DNA from: UBA940 sp964464465
GTDB lineage: Bacteria; Bacteroidota; Bacteroidia; Bacteroidales; Rikenellaceae
NCBI GenBank assembly: GCA_964464465.1
Contig: CAYXGF010000041.1
Coordinates: 1 to 16,279 of the forward strand
Direction of reading: 5' to 3'
DNA length: 16,279 nt
The translations under genes and the position numbers were made by a program. This document shows, in pieces, positions 1-7,035 of the stretch (its first letter is position 1; every line of letters starts with the position of its first letter). The notes under the pieces are model-generated. The model saw only the letters and a program-made list of their open reading frames with translations, did no database searches and was not told the DNA's origin.

Positions 1-10
1 TCCATATACG

Positions 11-88
11 AACATCGGGGCGACACCCCGCAACGGATAAAAGTGAATGAAATTGGGAACCCTGATATCCGGCCGTCCCGATGTTTTT
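11..88 (+). other. Folded RNA element or terminator-like structure
   Basis: AACATCGGG (11-19) pairs perfectly with CCCGATGTT (77-85), and a T-run (84-88) follows, as in an intrinsic terminator. Inside, CGGATA (34-39) pairs with TATCCG (66-71). A competing hairpin CGGGG/CCCCG (16-20/26-30) would disrupt the outer helix, so two folds are possible. This could be a terminator of an upstream transcript, the tail of a small RNA, or a switch ahead of the gene at 239. No known riboswitch family fits with confidence. Confidence 0.4.
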
Positions 89-151
89 AAGAAAAATATA
101 AACGCCGCATAAAGAACAAGGAGCGTCGACAACTTAATTGGTTAGGTTAAA

Positions 152-184
152 TTGTGTATGAATTTGTATTTGGTAGATACACAA
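152..184. repeat. Inverted repeat ahead of hypothetical gene
   Basis: TTGTGTAT (152-159) and ATACACAA (177-184) form a perfect 8-bp inverted repeat around 17 bases. It lies in the AT-rich stretch 55 bases upstream of the likely start codon at 239. It could be an operator or a leader hairpin. No clear TAnnTTTG promoter box was found next to it. Confidence 0.3.
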
Positions 185-238
185 ATGCGCTCCTTTTTTC
201 CAATAGCTATCACAAAGCTACAAAAAAATACTCAAATT

Positions 239-586
239 ATGAAAACTGAAAATGCGCCTGCCGAGCGAACGGAGCCGGAGACAGGCTCTCCGGGCGTATC
301 CGGCGACAGGCCGGGGCGCAAGGTAAAGCCCCGGAAAAGGGTGCGTATCGAGACTGAAATCACGCTGCGGGTGGATCCGGTGGATGTGTTCGAGACCGCC
401 GCGGCGCTGCAAATGTTCCTGCCGACGATAATCGACACATTCCGCCCGGCAAGCGACCCTGAAAAGGTGGAGGCCCTGAGCGAGGCGATGCATAATGTCG
501 TCGACGAGATGGCGGCAAGAAGCCTTGAAAAACTGCGCCTCAGCGAAGTTATGAACCGGGCATTCCCCGACGTGGAGGTATTGTGA
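239..586 (+). CDS. Hypothetical protein, 115 aa
   Basis: I do not recognise this protein. The reading frame is open from a TTG at 152, but I chose the ATG at 239 because the DNA changes there from AT-rich non-coding-like sequence to GC-rich sequence, and because the predicted protein then starts with a typical MKTEN. Residues 1-45 are Pro/Glu/Arg-rich and probably disordered, with a basic patch around KVKPRKRVRIE. Residues 45-115 look helical and amphipathic (FETAAALQMFLPTII, then DPEKVEALSEAMHNVVDEM). There is no signal peptide or membrane segment. It stands alone on the plus strand and is convergent with the sirtuin gene. A small regulatory or adaptor protein is possible but not supported by any motif. 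Confidence 0.55.
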   Translation: MKTENAPAERTEPETGSPGVSGDRPGRKVKPRKRVRIETEITLRVDPVDVFETAAALQMFLPTIIDTFRPASDPEKVEALSEAMHNVVDEMAARSLEKLRLSEVMNRAFPDVEVL

Positions 587-673
587 CAGAAAAAAATCCC
601 GCCGTGGAGAGACACGGCCGCGGAGTTGAAAGGTAACGGAGTGATATAGCCGGAAGATGCGGCCTTTTGACAA

Positions 674-701
674 ACGGCATGCAGTAACGCCTGCGTGCCG
701 T
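674..701 (-). terminator. Probable terminator after sirtuin gene
   Basis: ACGGCATGCAG (674-684) pairs with CTGCGTGCCGT (691-701) over 11 bp with one G-T wobble and a 6-base loop. It lies 7 bases past the stop of the minus-strand sirtuin gene, and on that strand the stem is followed by TTTGTC. The T-run is short, so it may be a weak terminator. It could also serve the convergent gene at 239. Confidence 0.5.
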
Positions 702-708
702 GTGGCGT

Positions 709-1404
709 TTATTGGGGCATGGCGAGAAGCTGCTCGACGAGTTGAGGGGTGCCTGTCGCCGAGCGGCTGCGGATGTGCGTGATGCGGTCTGAAAGCAGGC
801 CTGTTGCGGGGGTTGCGGGGTCGACGATATAGACCGGGGTCTGAGGCCGGGTATAATCGAGCAGCGACGCGGCGGGGTAGACCGACAGCGAGGAGCCGAT
901 GACGATGAATATGTCGGCGCAGCGCGTGATTTCGGCCGCACGTTCGAACATGGGGACCGCCTCGCCGAAGAACACGATATGCGGACGCAGGAGGCTGCCG
1001 TCCTCGGCTCTGGCGTCTGGCTCCTGGTACCAGCCGTCGATGGGGTAGATGAGCGATGGGTCGAGGCTGCTGCGGAGCATGCGCAGCTGGCCGTGGAGGT
1101 GGGTGACGCGGCTGCTGCCGGCTCTCTCGTGGAGGTCGTCCACGTTCTGGGTGATGATGTCGACGTCGAACTTCTCTTCCAGACGAACCAGTGCCCGGTG
1201 CCCGTCGTTGGGGGCGGCCAGAAGCATCTCGCGGCGCCGGGCGTTGTAAAATTCGATGACCCCGCGCCGGTTAAGCGCAAGAGCCTGCGGGGTGCAGACA
1301 TCCTCGATGCGGTGGGAGGCCCACAGTCCGTCCGAATCGCGGAAGGTGGCAAGGCCGCTGTCTGCGCTGACGCCGGCACCTGTGAAAACGACGACTTTTT
1401 TCAT
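709..1404 (-). CDS. SIR2-family NAD-dependent deacylase (class III type, zinc-less)
   Basis: Sirtuin, 231 aa, using NAD to remove acyl groups from protein lysines in the cytoplasm. Seen: the NAD-binding motif GAGVSADSGLATFR (residues 9-22), TQNVDDLHERAG (85-96), the HLHG motif with the catalytic His104, LRPHIVFFGE, and the VIGSSLSVYPA loop. Tyr53 and Arg56 in EFYNARR match the acyl-recognition pair of CobB and SIRT5, which suggests desuccinylase or demalonylase activity (inference from the family). The usual four zinc-binding cysteines between HLHG and LRPH are absent; the only cysteines are at 37 and 162. The frame extends to a TTG at 1419, but the ATG at 1404 is preferred: it lies 1 base after the transporter's stop, giving a two-gene operon. 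Confidence 0.93.
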   Translation of the reverse strand: MKKVVVFTGAGVSADSGLATFRDSDGLWASHRIEDVCTPQALALNRRGVIEFYNARRREMLLAAPNDGHRALVRLEEKFDVDIITQNVDDLHERAGSSRVTHLHGQLRMLRSSLDPSLIYPIDGWYQEPDARAEDGSLLRPHIVFFGEAVPMFERAAEITRCADIFIVIGSSLSVYPAASLLDYTRPQTPVYIVDPATPATGLLSDRITHIRSRSATGTPQLVEQLLAMPQ

Positions 1405-1405
1405 A

Positions 1406-2755
1406 TCAGAAGATTCCAAGTTGATGCAGGAAGATGACGAGTATGGCCACGGGGGCTATGAACCGTAGGAAAAATACGTATGCCGCGGTGCCCTTGAAGG
1501 GGTGGAGACCTCCGCTCGACAGTTCGTCGTACAGGTCGGAGCGGTGCATGACCCAGCCCGCGAATATGCAGACAAGCAGAGAACCCAGAGGCAGCAATAT
1601 GCTGGCTGTCAGGAAGTCGAACGTATCGAAAATATTCATCGAGAAGATTTTCACTCCGTCCCAGACACCCAGCGACAGAGAACACACGGCCGACAGTACG
1701 GCGCACAGGGCTGTCACGGCAAGGGCGCCCCGGCTGCGGGATATGGCAAAACGCTCGCTGAGGAACGATGTGGCAACTTCGTGAAGCGATATGATGGAGG
1801 TGAGGGCGGCAAGTGCCAGCAGAAGAAAGAATATAAGCGACCACAAGTTGCTCAGAGGCAGCTGTGCGAAGATGTTGGGCAGGGTCACGAAGACCAGCGT
1901 CGGTCCTTGCGAGGGGGCGATGCCGAAGCTGAAAACAGCCGGAAAAATCATCACGCCCGCAAGTATGGCAATGACCGTGTCGAGAAGCGTGACGGACAGG
2001 GCGCTGGTGCGCAGGTTGTCGCTGCGGTTGAAGTACGAGGCGTAGGTTATCATGCAGGCGCATCCGAGAGAAAGCGAGAAAAAGGCCTGCCCCAGTGCGC
2101 TGAGGACTACCATGGGTGTTATCTTGGTGAAGTCCGGCGCGAAAAGAAACCTGAGCCCCGCAGATGCTCCGGGCAGAAGCAGCGAGCGGATGCACAGTAC
2201 GAGCAGAATGACGAACAGCGCTGGCATGAGTATCTTGGCGCAGCGTTCGATGCCGTTCTTGACGCCGCAGACGATTATCAGGTGGGTCAGCAGAAGAAAC
2301 AGTACGCCTGTGACGACGGGACGGACAGGGTCCGATACGAAATCGGTGAAATGCCGGGCTATCGAGTCGGCACTCGCACCCTGCATGTTCTCGGTCGCGG
2401 AGATGAATATGTATTCCAGGGTCCAGCCCGCCACAACGGAGTAGAAGCCGATAATCAGAACGGAAGTAAACACCCCGAGCGCTCCGATGGCTCCCCAGCC
2501 GCGGCGGCCGGACAGTTTCTCAAAGGCCCGCACCGCATTGGTGCCGCTGCGGCGCCCGATGACGAATTCGGCCGTCATGAGAGGTAGTCCCAGGCACAGC
2601 ACGCAGAGCAGGTAGACGATTAGAAAGGCGCCTCCTCCGCCCGTACCTGCTTCGTAGGGAAAACGCCAGATGTTGCCCAGTCCGACGGCACTTCCGACAG
2701 AGGCCAGAATGATTCCGAGTTTGCTGCCGAATGTGGCTCGCGTATTGTCGCTCAT
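1406..2755 (-). CDS. Neurotransmitter:sodium symporter (NSS/SNF) family transporter
   Basis: Inner-membrane sodium-coupled transporter of 449 aa, in the size range of LeuT, TnaT and MhsT. The hallmark first helix, GSAVGLGNIWRFPYEAG (about residues 17-33), carries the unwound substrate and sodium site. About 11-12 hydrophobic helices follow, ending near the C-terminus. Bacterial relatives carry amino acids such as leucine, tryptophan or tyrosine; the substrate here cannot be told. The frame is open further upstream, but the ATG at 2755 (MSDNT) fits the family start and leaves room for the promoter at 2781-2812. The sirtuin gene follows 1 base after the stop, so both are probably on one mRNA. 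Confidence 0.93.
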   Translation of the reverse strand: MSDNTRATFGSKLGIILASVGSAVGLGNIWRFPYEAGTGGGGAFLIVYLLCVLCLGLPLMTAEFVIGRRSGTNAVRAFEKLSGRRGWGAIGALGVFTSVLIIGFYSVVAGWTLEYIFISATENMQGASADSIARHFTDFVSDPVRPVVTGVLFLLLTHLIIVCGVKNGIERCAKILMPALFVILLVLCIRSLLLPGASAGLRFLFAPDFTKITPMVVLSALGQAFFSLSLGCACMITYASYFNRSDNLRTSALSVTLLDTVIAILAGVMIFPAVFSFGIAPSQGPTLVFVTLPNIFAQLPLSNLWSLIFFLLLALAALTSIISLHEVATSFLSERFAISRSRGALAVTALCAVLSAVCSLSLGVWDGVKIFSMNIFDTFDFLTASILLPLGSLLVCIFAGWVMHRSDLYDELSSGGLHPFKGTAAYVFFLRFIAPVAILVIFLHQLGIF

Positions 2756-2780
2756 AATAATAAATAAATCGTACAGAGTA

Positions 2781-2812
2781 CAAATGTATTTATCTGTCGG
2801 CAAATATGCAAC
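2781..2812 (-). promoter_or_regulatory. Bacteroidetes-type promoter for the NSS transporter operon
   Basis: On the minus strand, TACATTTG (2781-2788) matches the -7 consensus TAnnTTTG, and GTTG (TTG at 2809-2811) gives the -33 element with a 20-base spacer. The start codon at 2755 lies 25 bases downstream of the -7 box. Confidence 0.7.
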
Positions 2813-2873
2813 TTTTAATGGCCGCCCGCAAAAGCGGCTGTGTCGGGAAATTTGTAAAAAACAAACCCAAAAA

Positions 2874-2904
2874 TTGTGAAAACCCGGCGAATGTGTTATA
2901 TTTG
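2874..2904 (+). promoter_or_regulatory. Bacteroidetes-type promoter for tRNA-Gln
   Basis: TTG (2874-2876), a 20-base spacer, and TATATTTG (2897-2904) match the -33/-7 consensus. The mature tRNA begins 31 bases after the -7 box. This promoter is divergent from that of the transporter, with about 60 bases between the two -33 elements. Confidence 0.75.
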
Positions 2905-2935
2905 CACTCTCTTACTCGCGGGTGAGAGTGATGAT

Positions 2936-3006
2936 TGAGCTATGGTGTAATGGTAACACAGCAGATTTTGGTTCTGTCGTTTTGGGTTCGAGTCCCGATA
3001 GCTCAA
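2936..3006 (+). tRNA. tRNA-Gln (anticodon TTG)
   Basis: The acceptor stem TGAGCTA (2936-2942) pairs with TAGCTCA (2999-3005), followed by discriminator A at 3006. The anticodon stem CAGA/TCTG encloses TTTTGGT, giving anticodon TTG (reads CAA). The T arm contains GGGTTCGAGTCCC. CCA is not fully encoded, since the genome continues ACTT. It has its own promoter and terminator, so it is a single-gene transcript. Confidence 0.96.
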
Positions 3007-3013
3007 CTTCGAG

Positions 3014-3055
3014 AAAAAAGCGAGACGATGATTCGATGCATCGTCTCGCTTTTTT
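3014..3055 (+). terminator. Intrinsic terminator after tRNA-Gln
   Basis: A perfect 17-bp inverted repeat (3014-3030 with 3039-3055) around the 8-base loop ATTCGATG, with A6 on the left arm and T6 on the right. It starts 8 bases after the tRNA. The symmetry means it could also end minus-strand transcripts coming from the small membrane-protein gene. Confidence 0.92.
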
Positions 3056-3066
3056 AGTGTGTGCGG

Positions 3067-3231
3067 TCATTTATCGTCCGCAGTGTCTTGCGGGGCAGGC
3101 GTGTCGCCGCATCCGGAAGACTCGGAGTGCATCCCTGCGGCACAAGGTGTCGAAAAGTCGATTCTGTCAGACAGCAGTTCCATCGTCTGCATGTCCTGGC
3201 GCTGTGCGTCCTGCTGTTGTTCGTGTGTCAT
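3067..3231 (-). CDS. Possible small hydrophilic ORF overlapping the GlsB-like gene
   Basis: A 54-aa minus-strand frame starts at the ATG at 3231, inside the 3' end of the GlsB-like gene but in another frame, and stops at 3067. It begins MTHEQQQDAQRQDMQTMELL and is Gln/Asp/Ser-rich, with four cysteine or cysteine-adjacent polar patches and no membrane segment. Its codons (CAG, GAC, CTG, GCC, ACG) look like neighbouring real genes, whereas the overlapping GlsB-like frame uses odd codons there (CGA, ACA, GGA). Either this is a separate coupled small gene, or the natural GlsB-like product switches into this frame. The end of the frame comes 12 bases before the shared terminator. No function is known. 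Confidence 0.4.
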   Translation of the reverse strand: MTHEQQQDAQRQDMQTMELLSDRIDFSTPCAAGMHSESSGCGDTPAPQDTADDK

Positions 3232-3514
3232 GTGAATAAGCCCGTTTGTCGTTGTGTCTTCTCATTCTGCCACGCACGGAGTAGATTCCGCCCACTATCC
3301 ACAGGGCCAGAACCGCTCCGAAAAAGGCAGTCAGCAGCGTGCCTGTCGCCTTGACTGCCACAAGTCCTATCAGGGATACAACCCAGCCGCCGGCAAAAGA
3401 ACCTACTGTGCCGGCTATCAGATTTACTGCAAGATGCGGTCTCGGTTCCGCGGAGACCATGTGGGCGATGAAGCCCGTGACAAGTCCTATCATTACATAC
3501 CATAACAGATACAT
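3167..3514 (-). CDS. GlsB/YeaQ/YmgE-family small membrane protein
   Basis: Small inner-membrane protein of the transglycosylase-associated family, often linked to stress; its molecular role is unclear in general. Three hydrophobic segments are visible at about residues 4-20, 29-53 and 57-78, with the family's Gly-rich pattern (GLVTGFIAHMV, LIAGTVGSFAGGWVVSLIG, FFGAVLALWIVGGIY). Typical members are about 80-90 aa. This one runs to 115 aa with a basic, low-complexity tail after RGRMRRHND. The tail's codon use is unlike the rest of the protein, and a better-looking frame overlaps it (3067-3231). A 12-bp palindrome lies upstream of the start, suggesting its own regulated promoter. Confidence 0.8.
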   Translation of the reverse strand: MYLLWYVMIGLVTGFIAHMVSAEPRPHLAVNLIAGTVGSFAGGWVVSLIGLVAVKATGTLLTAFFGAVLALWIVGGIYSVRGRMRRHNDKRAYSHDTRTTAGRTAPGHADDGTAV

Positions 3515-3549
3515 GTACTGAAATTTTTAAGTGTTATGATACATGTATC
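3508..3549. promoter_or_regulatory. Palindromic operator-like site before GlsB-like gene
   Basis: GATACATGTATC (3538-3549) is a perfect 12-bp palindrome. A second partial copy, GATACATGTAC, is at 3508-3518, exactly 30 bases away and covering the start codon. On the minus strand GATATTTG lies just upstream of the palindrome and resembles a -7 box, so the palindrome would sit at the transcription start. A repressor site is an inference. Confidence 0.4.
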
Positions 3550-3726
3550 GCAAATATCGTTCCCGGGAGGCCGGTGCGGACTATATTTATGCACCTGCTG
3601 CGGAGAAAACGGAGCCGGGAGTGCCGCATGGCATGTTGTGATGGTCCCGCGGCTGATGCCTGAGCGGTGTGATGGAAAAGGCCGTGACTCGCACTTTCGA
3701 ATTGCGTTCGCTTGCGTGTATGCCGG

Positions 3727-4737
3727 TCAGGGCATCATGTTGCCGAATGTGCGGCGGCCGAAGATGTAGCGCAGTATAACAGAGCCGTTGTAAATCGTTT
3801 TGCTTTCGCTGATGCTCTGCGCGGCGATTCTGCTGCGTTTGGCTCTCAGTGCAGGCAGCCAGGCGCGGAATTCTCGGTGGGCGTCGACAACGGCCTTGAA
3901 GTTGTCCTTCTCGCCTTTGAGCAGAAACATCAGGGCCGAGGCTCCGTCGCACAGCATGCGCAGTGTCAGAACCGGATAGAGCCGTGAGGCGGGAAGATTC
4001 TTGTAAAGCATTGCAAGATTGTTGCGGAAGTTGAGGAAGTTTTTGCGCGGGGATGCCGCAAGCGTGCCACCGCCGAGGTGATACACGCAGCTGTCAGGCC
4101 TCACACCTATCCTGTATCCGGCTTTCTGCATGCGCCAGCAGAGGTCTATCTCTTCCTGATGCGCGAAAAAATCGGCATCGAAACCTCCTAAGGCGTGGAA
4201 AACATCGCTTCGGGTGGCCATGCATGCTCCGCTTGCCCAGAAAACATCGCACGGTGCGTCATACTGGCCTGCGTCCTCTTCGCAGGTGTTCATTATGCGG
4301 CCGCGGCAGAACGGGTATCCCAGTGCGTCGATGAACCCGCCGCTCGCCCCGGCATATTCGAACATATGGGGATTGTCGACACTCAGTATCTTGGGCGCTA
4401 CGGCAGCCAGACGGCTGTCGGCTTTTAGCGCATCGACCAGCGGTCCGCACCATCCCGGAGGCGTGTGGACGTCGGAATTGAGCAGTATGTAGAAATCCGC
4501 CTCTATGTTTGCCAGCGCCCGGTTGTATCCTCCGGCGAATCCGTAGTTGCGGTCCAGACGCAGAACGCGCACCCTGTCCCCGAAACGGCTTTCGAGCAGT
4601 TCCACCGAAGTGTCCGTGGAGCCGTTGTCCGCAACGACTATCCCGACATCTTCCGGCGTGTTTTCCACTACCGAAGGCAGAAAGCGTTCCAGATGTCGCC
4701 GGCCGTTCCAGTTGAGTATGACTACCTCGGTTCTCAT
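3727..4737 (-). CDS. Family 2 glycosyltransferase
   Basis: 336 aa, transferring a sugar from a nucleotide-sugar donor, probably to a cell-surface glycan or lipid-linked sugar. The GT-A fold spans about residues 3-230: VVILNWNG at the N-terminus, VVADNGSTD (about 34-42, nucleotide binding), LLNSDV (85-90, the DxD-equivalent metal/donor site), the acceptor-side ASGACMATR, and GGFDADFFAHQEEIDLCWR with the likely base region Glu196/Asp198. The pattern is that of WcaE/rhamnosyltransferase-like GT2 enzymes; donor and acceptor are unknown. The C-terminal 100 residues are basic and may lie against the membrane. The start ATG overlaps the stop of the acyltransferase gene by 4 bases (ATGA), which suggests translational coupling. 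It is the last gene of the six-gene operon. Confidence 0.9.
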   Translation of the reverse strand: MRTEVVILNWNGRRHLERFLPSVVENTPEDVGIVVADNGSTDTSVELLESRFGDRVRVLRLDRNYGFAGGYNRALANIEADFYILLNSDVHTPPGWCGPLVDALKADSRLAAVAPKILSVDNPHMFEYAGASGGFIDALGYPFCRGRIMNTCEEDAGQYDAPCDVFWASGACMATRSDVFHALGGFDADFFAHQEEIDLCWRMQKAGYRIGVRPDSCVYHLGGGTLAASPRKNFLNFRNNLAMLYKNLPASRLYPVLTLRMLCDGASALMFLLKGEKDNFKAVVDAHREFRAWLPALRAKRSRIAAQSISESKTIYNGSVILRYIFGRRTFGNMMP

Positions 4738-5684
4738 TTTATCGCGTATCTTTGTCTGAACTCCCGCAATTCCTCATCGGACGGTTTGCGCTTCCATCTC
4801 CGGTGGGACCACATCCACAATTCCGGACGGCGGCGAATCATCTCTTCCAGACGGTTTGCGTAACGTTCCGTTATTTCCAGTTCGTCTATTTCCTCCTTGC
4901 CGTCGTAAATCATCTCGAAACCGACCCGGTAGTGCGCTCTGGATACTTTCTCCACATTCATGAAGTAGACGGGAAGTCCGTAGCGGACTGCTATTTCACC
5001 GCTGCCGAGATAGAAGCGCGTGGGCTGGTTGAGGAACTTTATCCAGCGGTTGCGCTTATCGCCCCACGGGTTCTGGTCGGCTATCATTCCAAGAGCGAGA
5101 GTGCGGCCGTCGATGCCGTCGCGGTTGCGCAGGAAGTACCATGTCAGGTTTTTCATGGCTACGGGCACGACATTCATTTTATTCTGGCGGAAAGTCTTGT
5201 AGTACCGGTCGAACGCCTTGTTGTGAAGCGGATGGTAGACGCCTATCGAGTAGCTCGATGAGTCGAACAGGGCATATGCGCTGAAATATTCCCAGTCTCC
5301 GTAGTGCGCCATCATGGTGATGGTGTTGCCTGCGGCGGTCTGTGCCAGACGTTCTTCGAGTCCGTCGATTTGAAGTCTTTGCATCAGCTCCTTGCGGCTT
5401 ATGGAGGCGAAGTCGATTATGTCGATGAAATCCTCGGCCAGCTGCAAGTAATATCTGCGTTCGATGCGGCGCAGTTCGCGTGTGCTTTTTTCGGGAAACG
5501 AGTTGCGGAGATTCTCGCGGACCACGCCCACACGGTAGCGGGCTACGCGGTAGAGCAGGAAGTAGACAACATCCAGCAGTACGTAATACAGAAACCAGTC
5601 GGGCAGAAGGCTCACAGTCCAGCATGCCCCGTAGAGCAGTCCGTACGTCAGATTGTCCAGACGTCCGGTTCCGTTATTCGACAT
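4734..5684 (-). CDS. LpxL/HtrB-type lysophospholipid (lipid A) acyltransferase
   Basis: 316 aa, probably adding a secondary acyl chain to lipid A or a related lipid at the inner membrane. The N-terminus has a hydrophobic anchor (about residues 14-46), then RVARYRVGVVRENLRNSFPE, typical of the family. The catalytic H-x4-D/E motif is HYGDWE (His127, Glu132). Further conserved blocks are YHPLHN, IADQNPWG and the C-terminal WMWSHRRWKRKP. The length is normal for the family. A GTG at 5708 could extend it, but the ATG at 5684 (MSNNG) is preferred; it overlaps the upstream gene by 11 bases. Whether it acts on lipid A or on another lipid such as an amino lipid cannot be told from sequence. Confidence 0.9.
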   Translation of the reverse strand: MSNNGTGRLDNLTYGLLYGACWTVSLLPDWFLYYVLLDVVYFLLYRVARYRVGVVRENLRNSFPEKSTRELRRIERRYYLQLAEDFIDIIDFASISRKELMQRLQIDGLEERLAQTAAGNTITMMAHYGDWEYFSAYALFDSSSYSIGVYHPLHNKAFDRYYKTFRQNKMNVVPVAMKNLTWYFLRNRDGIDGRTLALGMIADQNPWGDKRNRWIKFLNQPTRFYLGSGEIAVRYGLPVYFMNVEKVSRAHYRVGFEMIYDGKEEIDELEITERYANRLEEMIRRRPELWMWSHRRWKRKPSDEELREFRQRYAIK

Positions 5685-7035
5685 AGATTCTGACGTTTTG
5701 CGTTGCACCTCTTATTTGGAGCCACCGCTCGATTTGCACCTTTTCGGTCGGCGTAAGCTCCCGTCCGGCCGATATTATGCCTACCAGTACCGTGTCGATG
5801 CACTCGCCCTCAGGAGAATATACGTTTTGGCGGGACAGCGACAGACTCCGTATTCCGTTGACTATCGCGTTGCATTCGCGTGTAATCTGCTTTGCGGAGA
5901 CAGTGTCCTGGCCGCCCTGGCTCTTGATTTGCGACCTGAGCTGTTTGATGAGTTGGTTCTTCTCGTCGATGATTTGGGCGTAGCCCTTCTGTACGTCCGA
6001 GAAATCGACGGAGGATGTGCCGCTCGACTGTTTGATTGTCAGGTCGGTTTTTTTCAGGTCGTACTCGCTCAGCTGCGCGCGTGCGTTTTCGAGCACGTCG
6101 TCCGGAAGCGTCTTTCCGAACAGCACTATCTCAATCTCGGAGTTGTGCTTCGGTCGCATGTGGTAATGTTTCGTGTAGCTCAGCACCCTTGTGTCCTGGA
6201 ACTGGAATACGGTTCTTACGTATCTGTCCGCGTTCTGTTCGAATATGGTCTCGCGGACAATGCGGTAGGCCAGTATCGTACTCGGAATGAGCGTGATTAT
6301 CGTTACGAGGGTCATTGCTCTGCGTACCCGGCGGGCGATTCGCGGCTCGACGAACACTTTCTGCTCGTATTTGAGAACCCGCACTACCAGATACGTGGCC
6401 AGGGCGATGAATATCACGTTTATGAAGAACAGGTATGCGGCGCCGAGGAAATATTTGATTTGCAGCGTTGCGATTCCGAAGCCTGCCGTGCAGAGCGGCG
6501 GCATGAGCGCTGTGGCGATTGCCACGCCCGATATTACGGTCGAGGTCTTGTCCTTGCGTGTCTGGGCCACCATGCCTGCGGCACCGCCGAAAAATGCAAT
6601 CAGAACGTCGTATGTGGTCGGGGTGGTGCGGGCCAGAAGCTCGCTCTGATTGGCCGTCAGCGGCGATATGATGAAATATGCCGTTGCCGCCACGATGGAT
6701 GTGCCGACCATGAAGCCGAAGTTGCGCAGCGATTTTTTCAGCAGGTCGAAATCGTTTATGCCCAGCGAGAGGCCCACTCCCATGATAGGTCCCATGAGCG
6801 GCGATATGAGCATCGCGCCGATGATGACCGCCGTGGAATTGACGTTCAGGCCAAGCGACGCCACCAGCGTGGCGAATATGAGAATCCACAGATTCGTGCC
6901 GCGGAATACTACTCCCCGGCTTATGCTGTCCACGACATCGTGCTGCGGTGCGCTGTCTTCCGTCAAATCGAATCTCTCGCGCAGGCTTGCCGACAGACGG
7001 GCAAGACGTTTGTGGTTGAGTAATCCGTTTCTCAT
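5674..7035 (-). CDS. DUF389 domain membrane protein
   Basis: 453-aa inner-membrane protein of unknown function. Residues 1-45 are polar. Several transmembrane helices follow (about 48-270), including the family signature GAMLISPLMGPIMG (73-86) and GVAIATALMPPLCTAGFGIA. The C-terminal part, about residues 275-453, is soluble, with a coiled-coil-like stretch around QIIDEKNQLIKQLRSQIKSQ. Many DUF389 proteins have a soluble domain on the other end; the large C-terminal domain here is the Bacteroidetes arrangement as I recall it. Its start ATG overlaps the rsmI stop by 4 bases, so it is translated from the same mRNA. No substrate or role can be assigned. Confidence 0.88.
   Translation of the reverse strand: MRNGLLNHKRLARLSASLRERFDLTEDSAPQHDVVDSISRGVVFRGTNLWILIFATLVASLGLNVNSTAVIIGAMLISPLMGPIMGVGLSLGINDFDLLKKSLRNFGFMVGTSIVAATAYFIISPLTANQSELLARTTPTTYDVLIAFFGGAAGMVAQTRKDKTSTVISGVAIATALMPPLCTAGFGIATLQIKYFLGAAYLFFINVIFIALATYLVVRVLKYEQKVFVEPRIARRVRRAMTLVTIITLIPSTILAYRIVRETIFEQNADRYVRTVFQFQDTRVLSYTKHYHMRPKHNSEIEIVLFGKTLPDDVLENARAQLSEYDLKKTDLTIKQSSGTSSVDFSDVQKGYAQIIDEKNQLIKQLRSQIKSQGGQDTVSAKQITRECNAIVNGIRSLSLSRQNVYSPEGECIDTVLVGIISAGRELTPTEKVQIERWLQIRGATQNVRIYVE

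Noticed and set aside
11..88. Cobalamin riboswitch
   Set aside because: Only a GGGAA...CCG...CCCG resemblance; the spacing is too short, the B12-box partner is not seen, and no B12 gene follows.
1502..2587. Long plus-strand open frame antisense to the NSS transporter
   Set aside because: The translation is low-complexity and Gln/Arg/Gly-rich, and the minus strand carries an unmistakable transporter.
2821..2838. Hairpin GCCGC...GCGGC between the transporter and tRNA promoters
   Set aside because: The stem is short, no T-run follows on either strand, and it lies between divergent promoters where no terminator is expected.
5653..7023. Long plus-strand open frame (456 codons) antisense to the DUF389 gene
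   Set aside because: It mirrors a well-supported membrane-protein gene, and its translation is Cys/Arg/His-rich without any domain. GC-rich genes often leave such open antisense frames.
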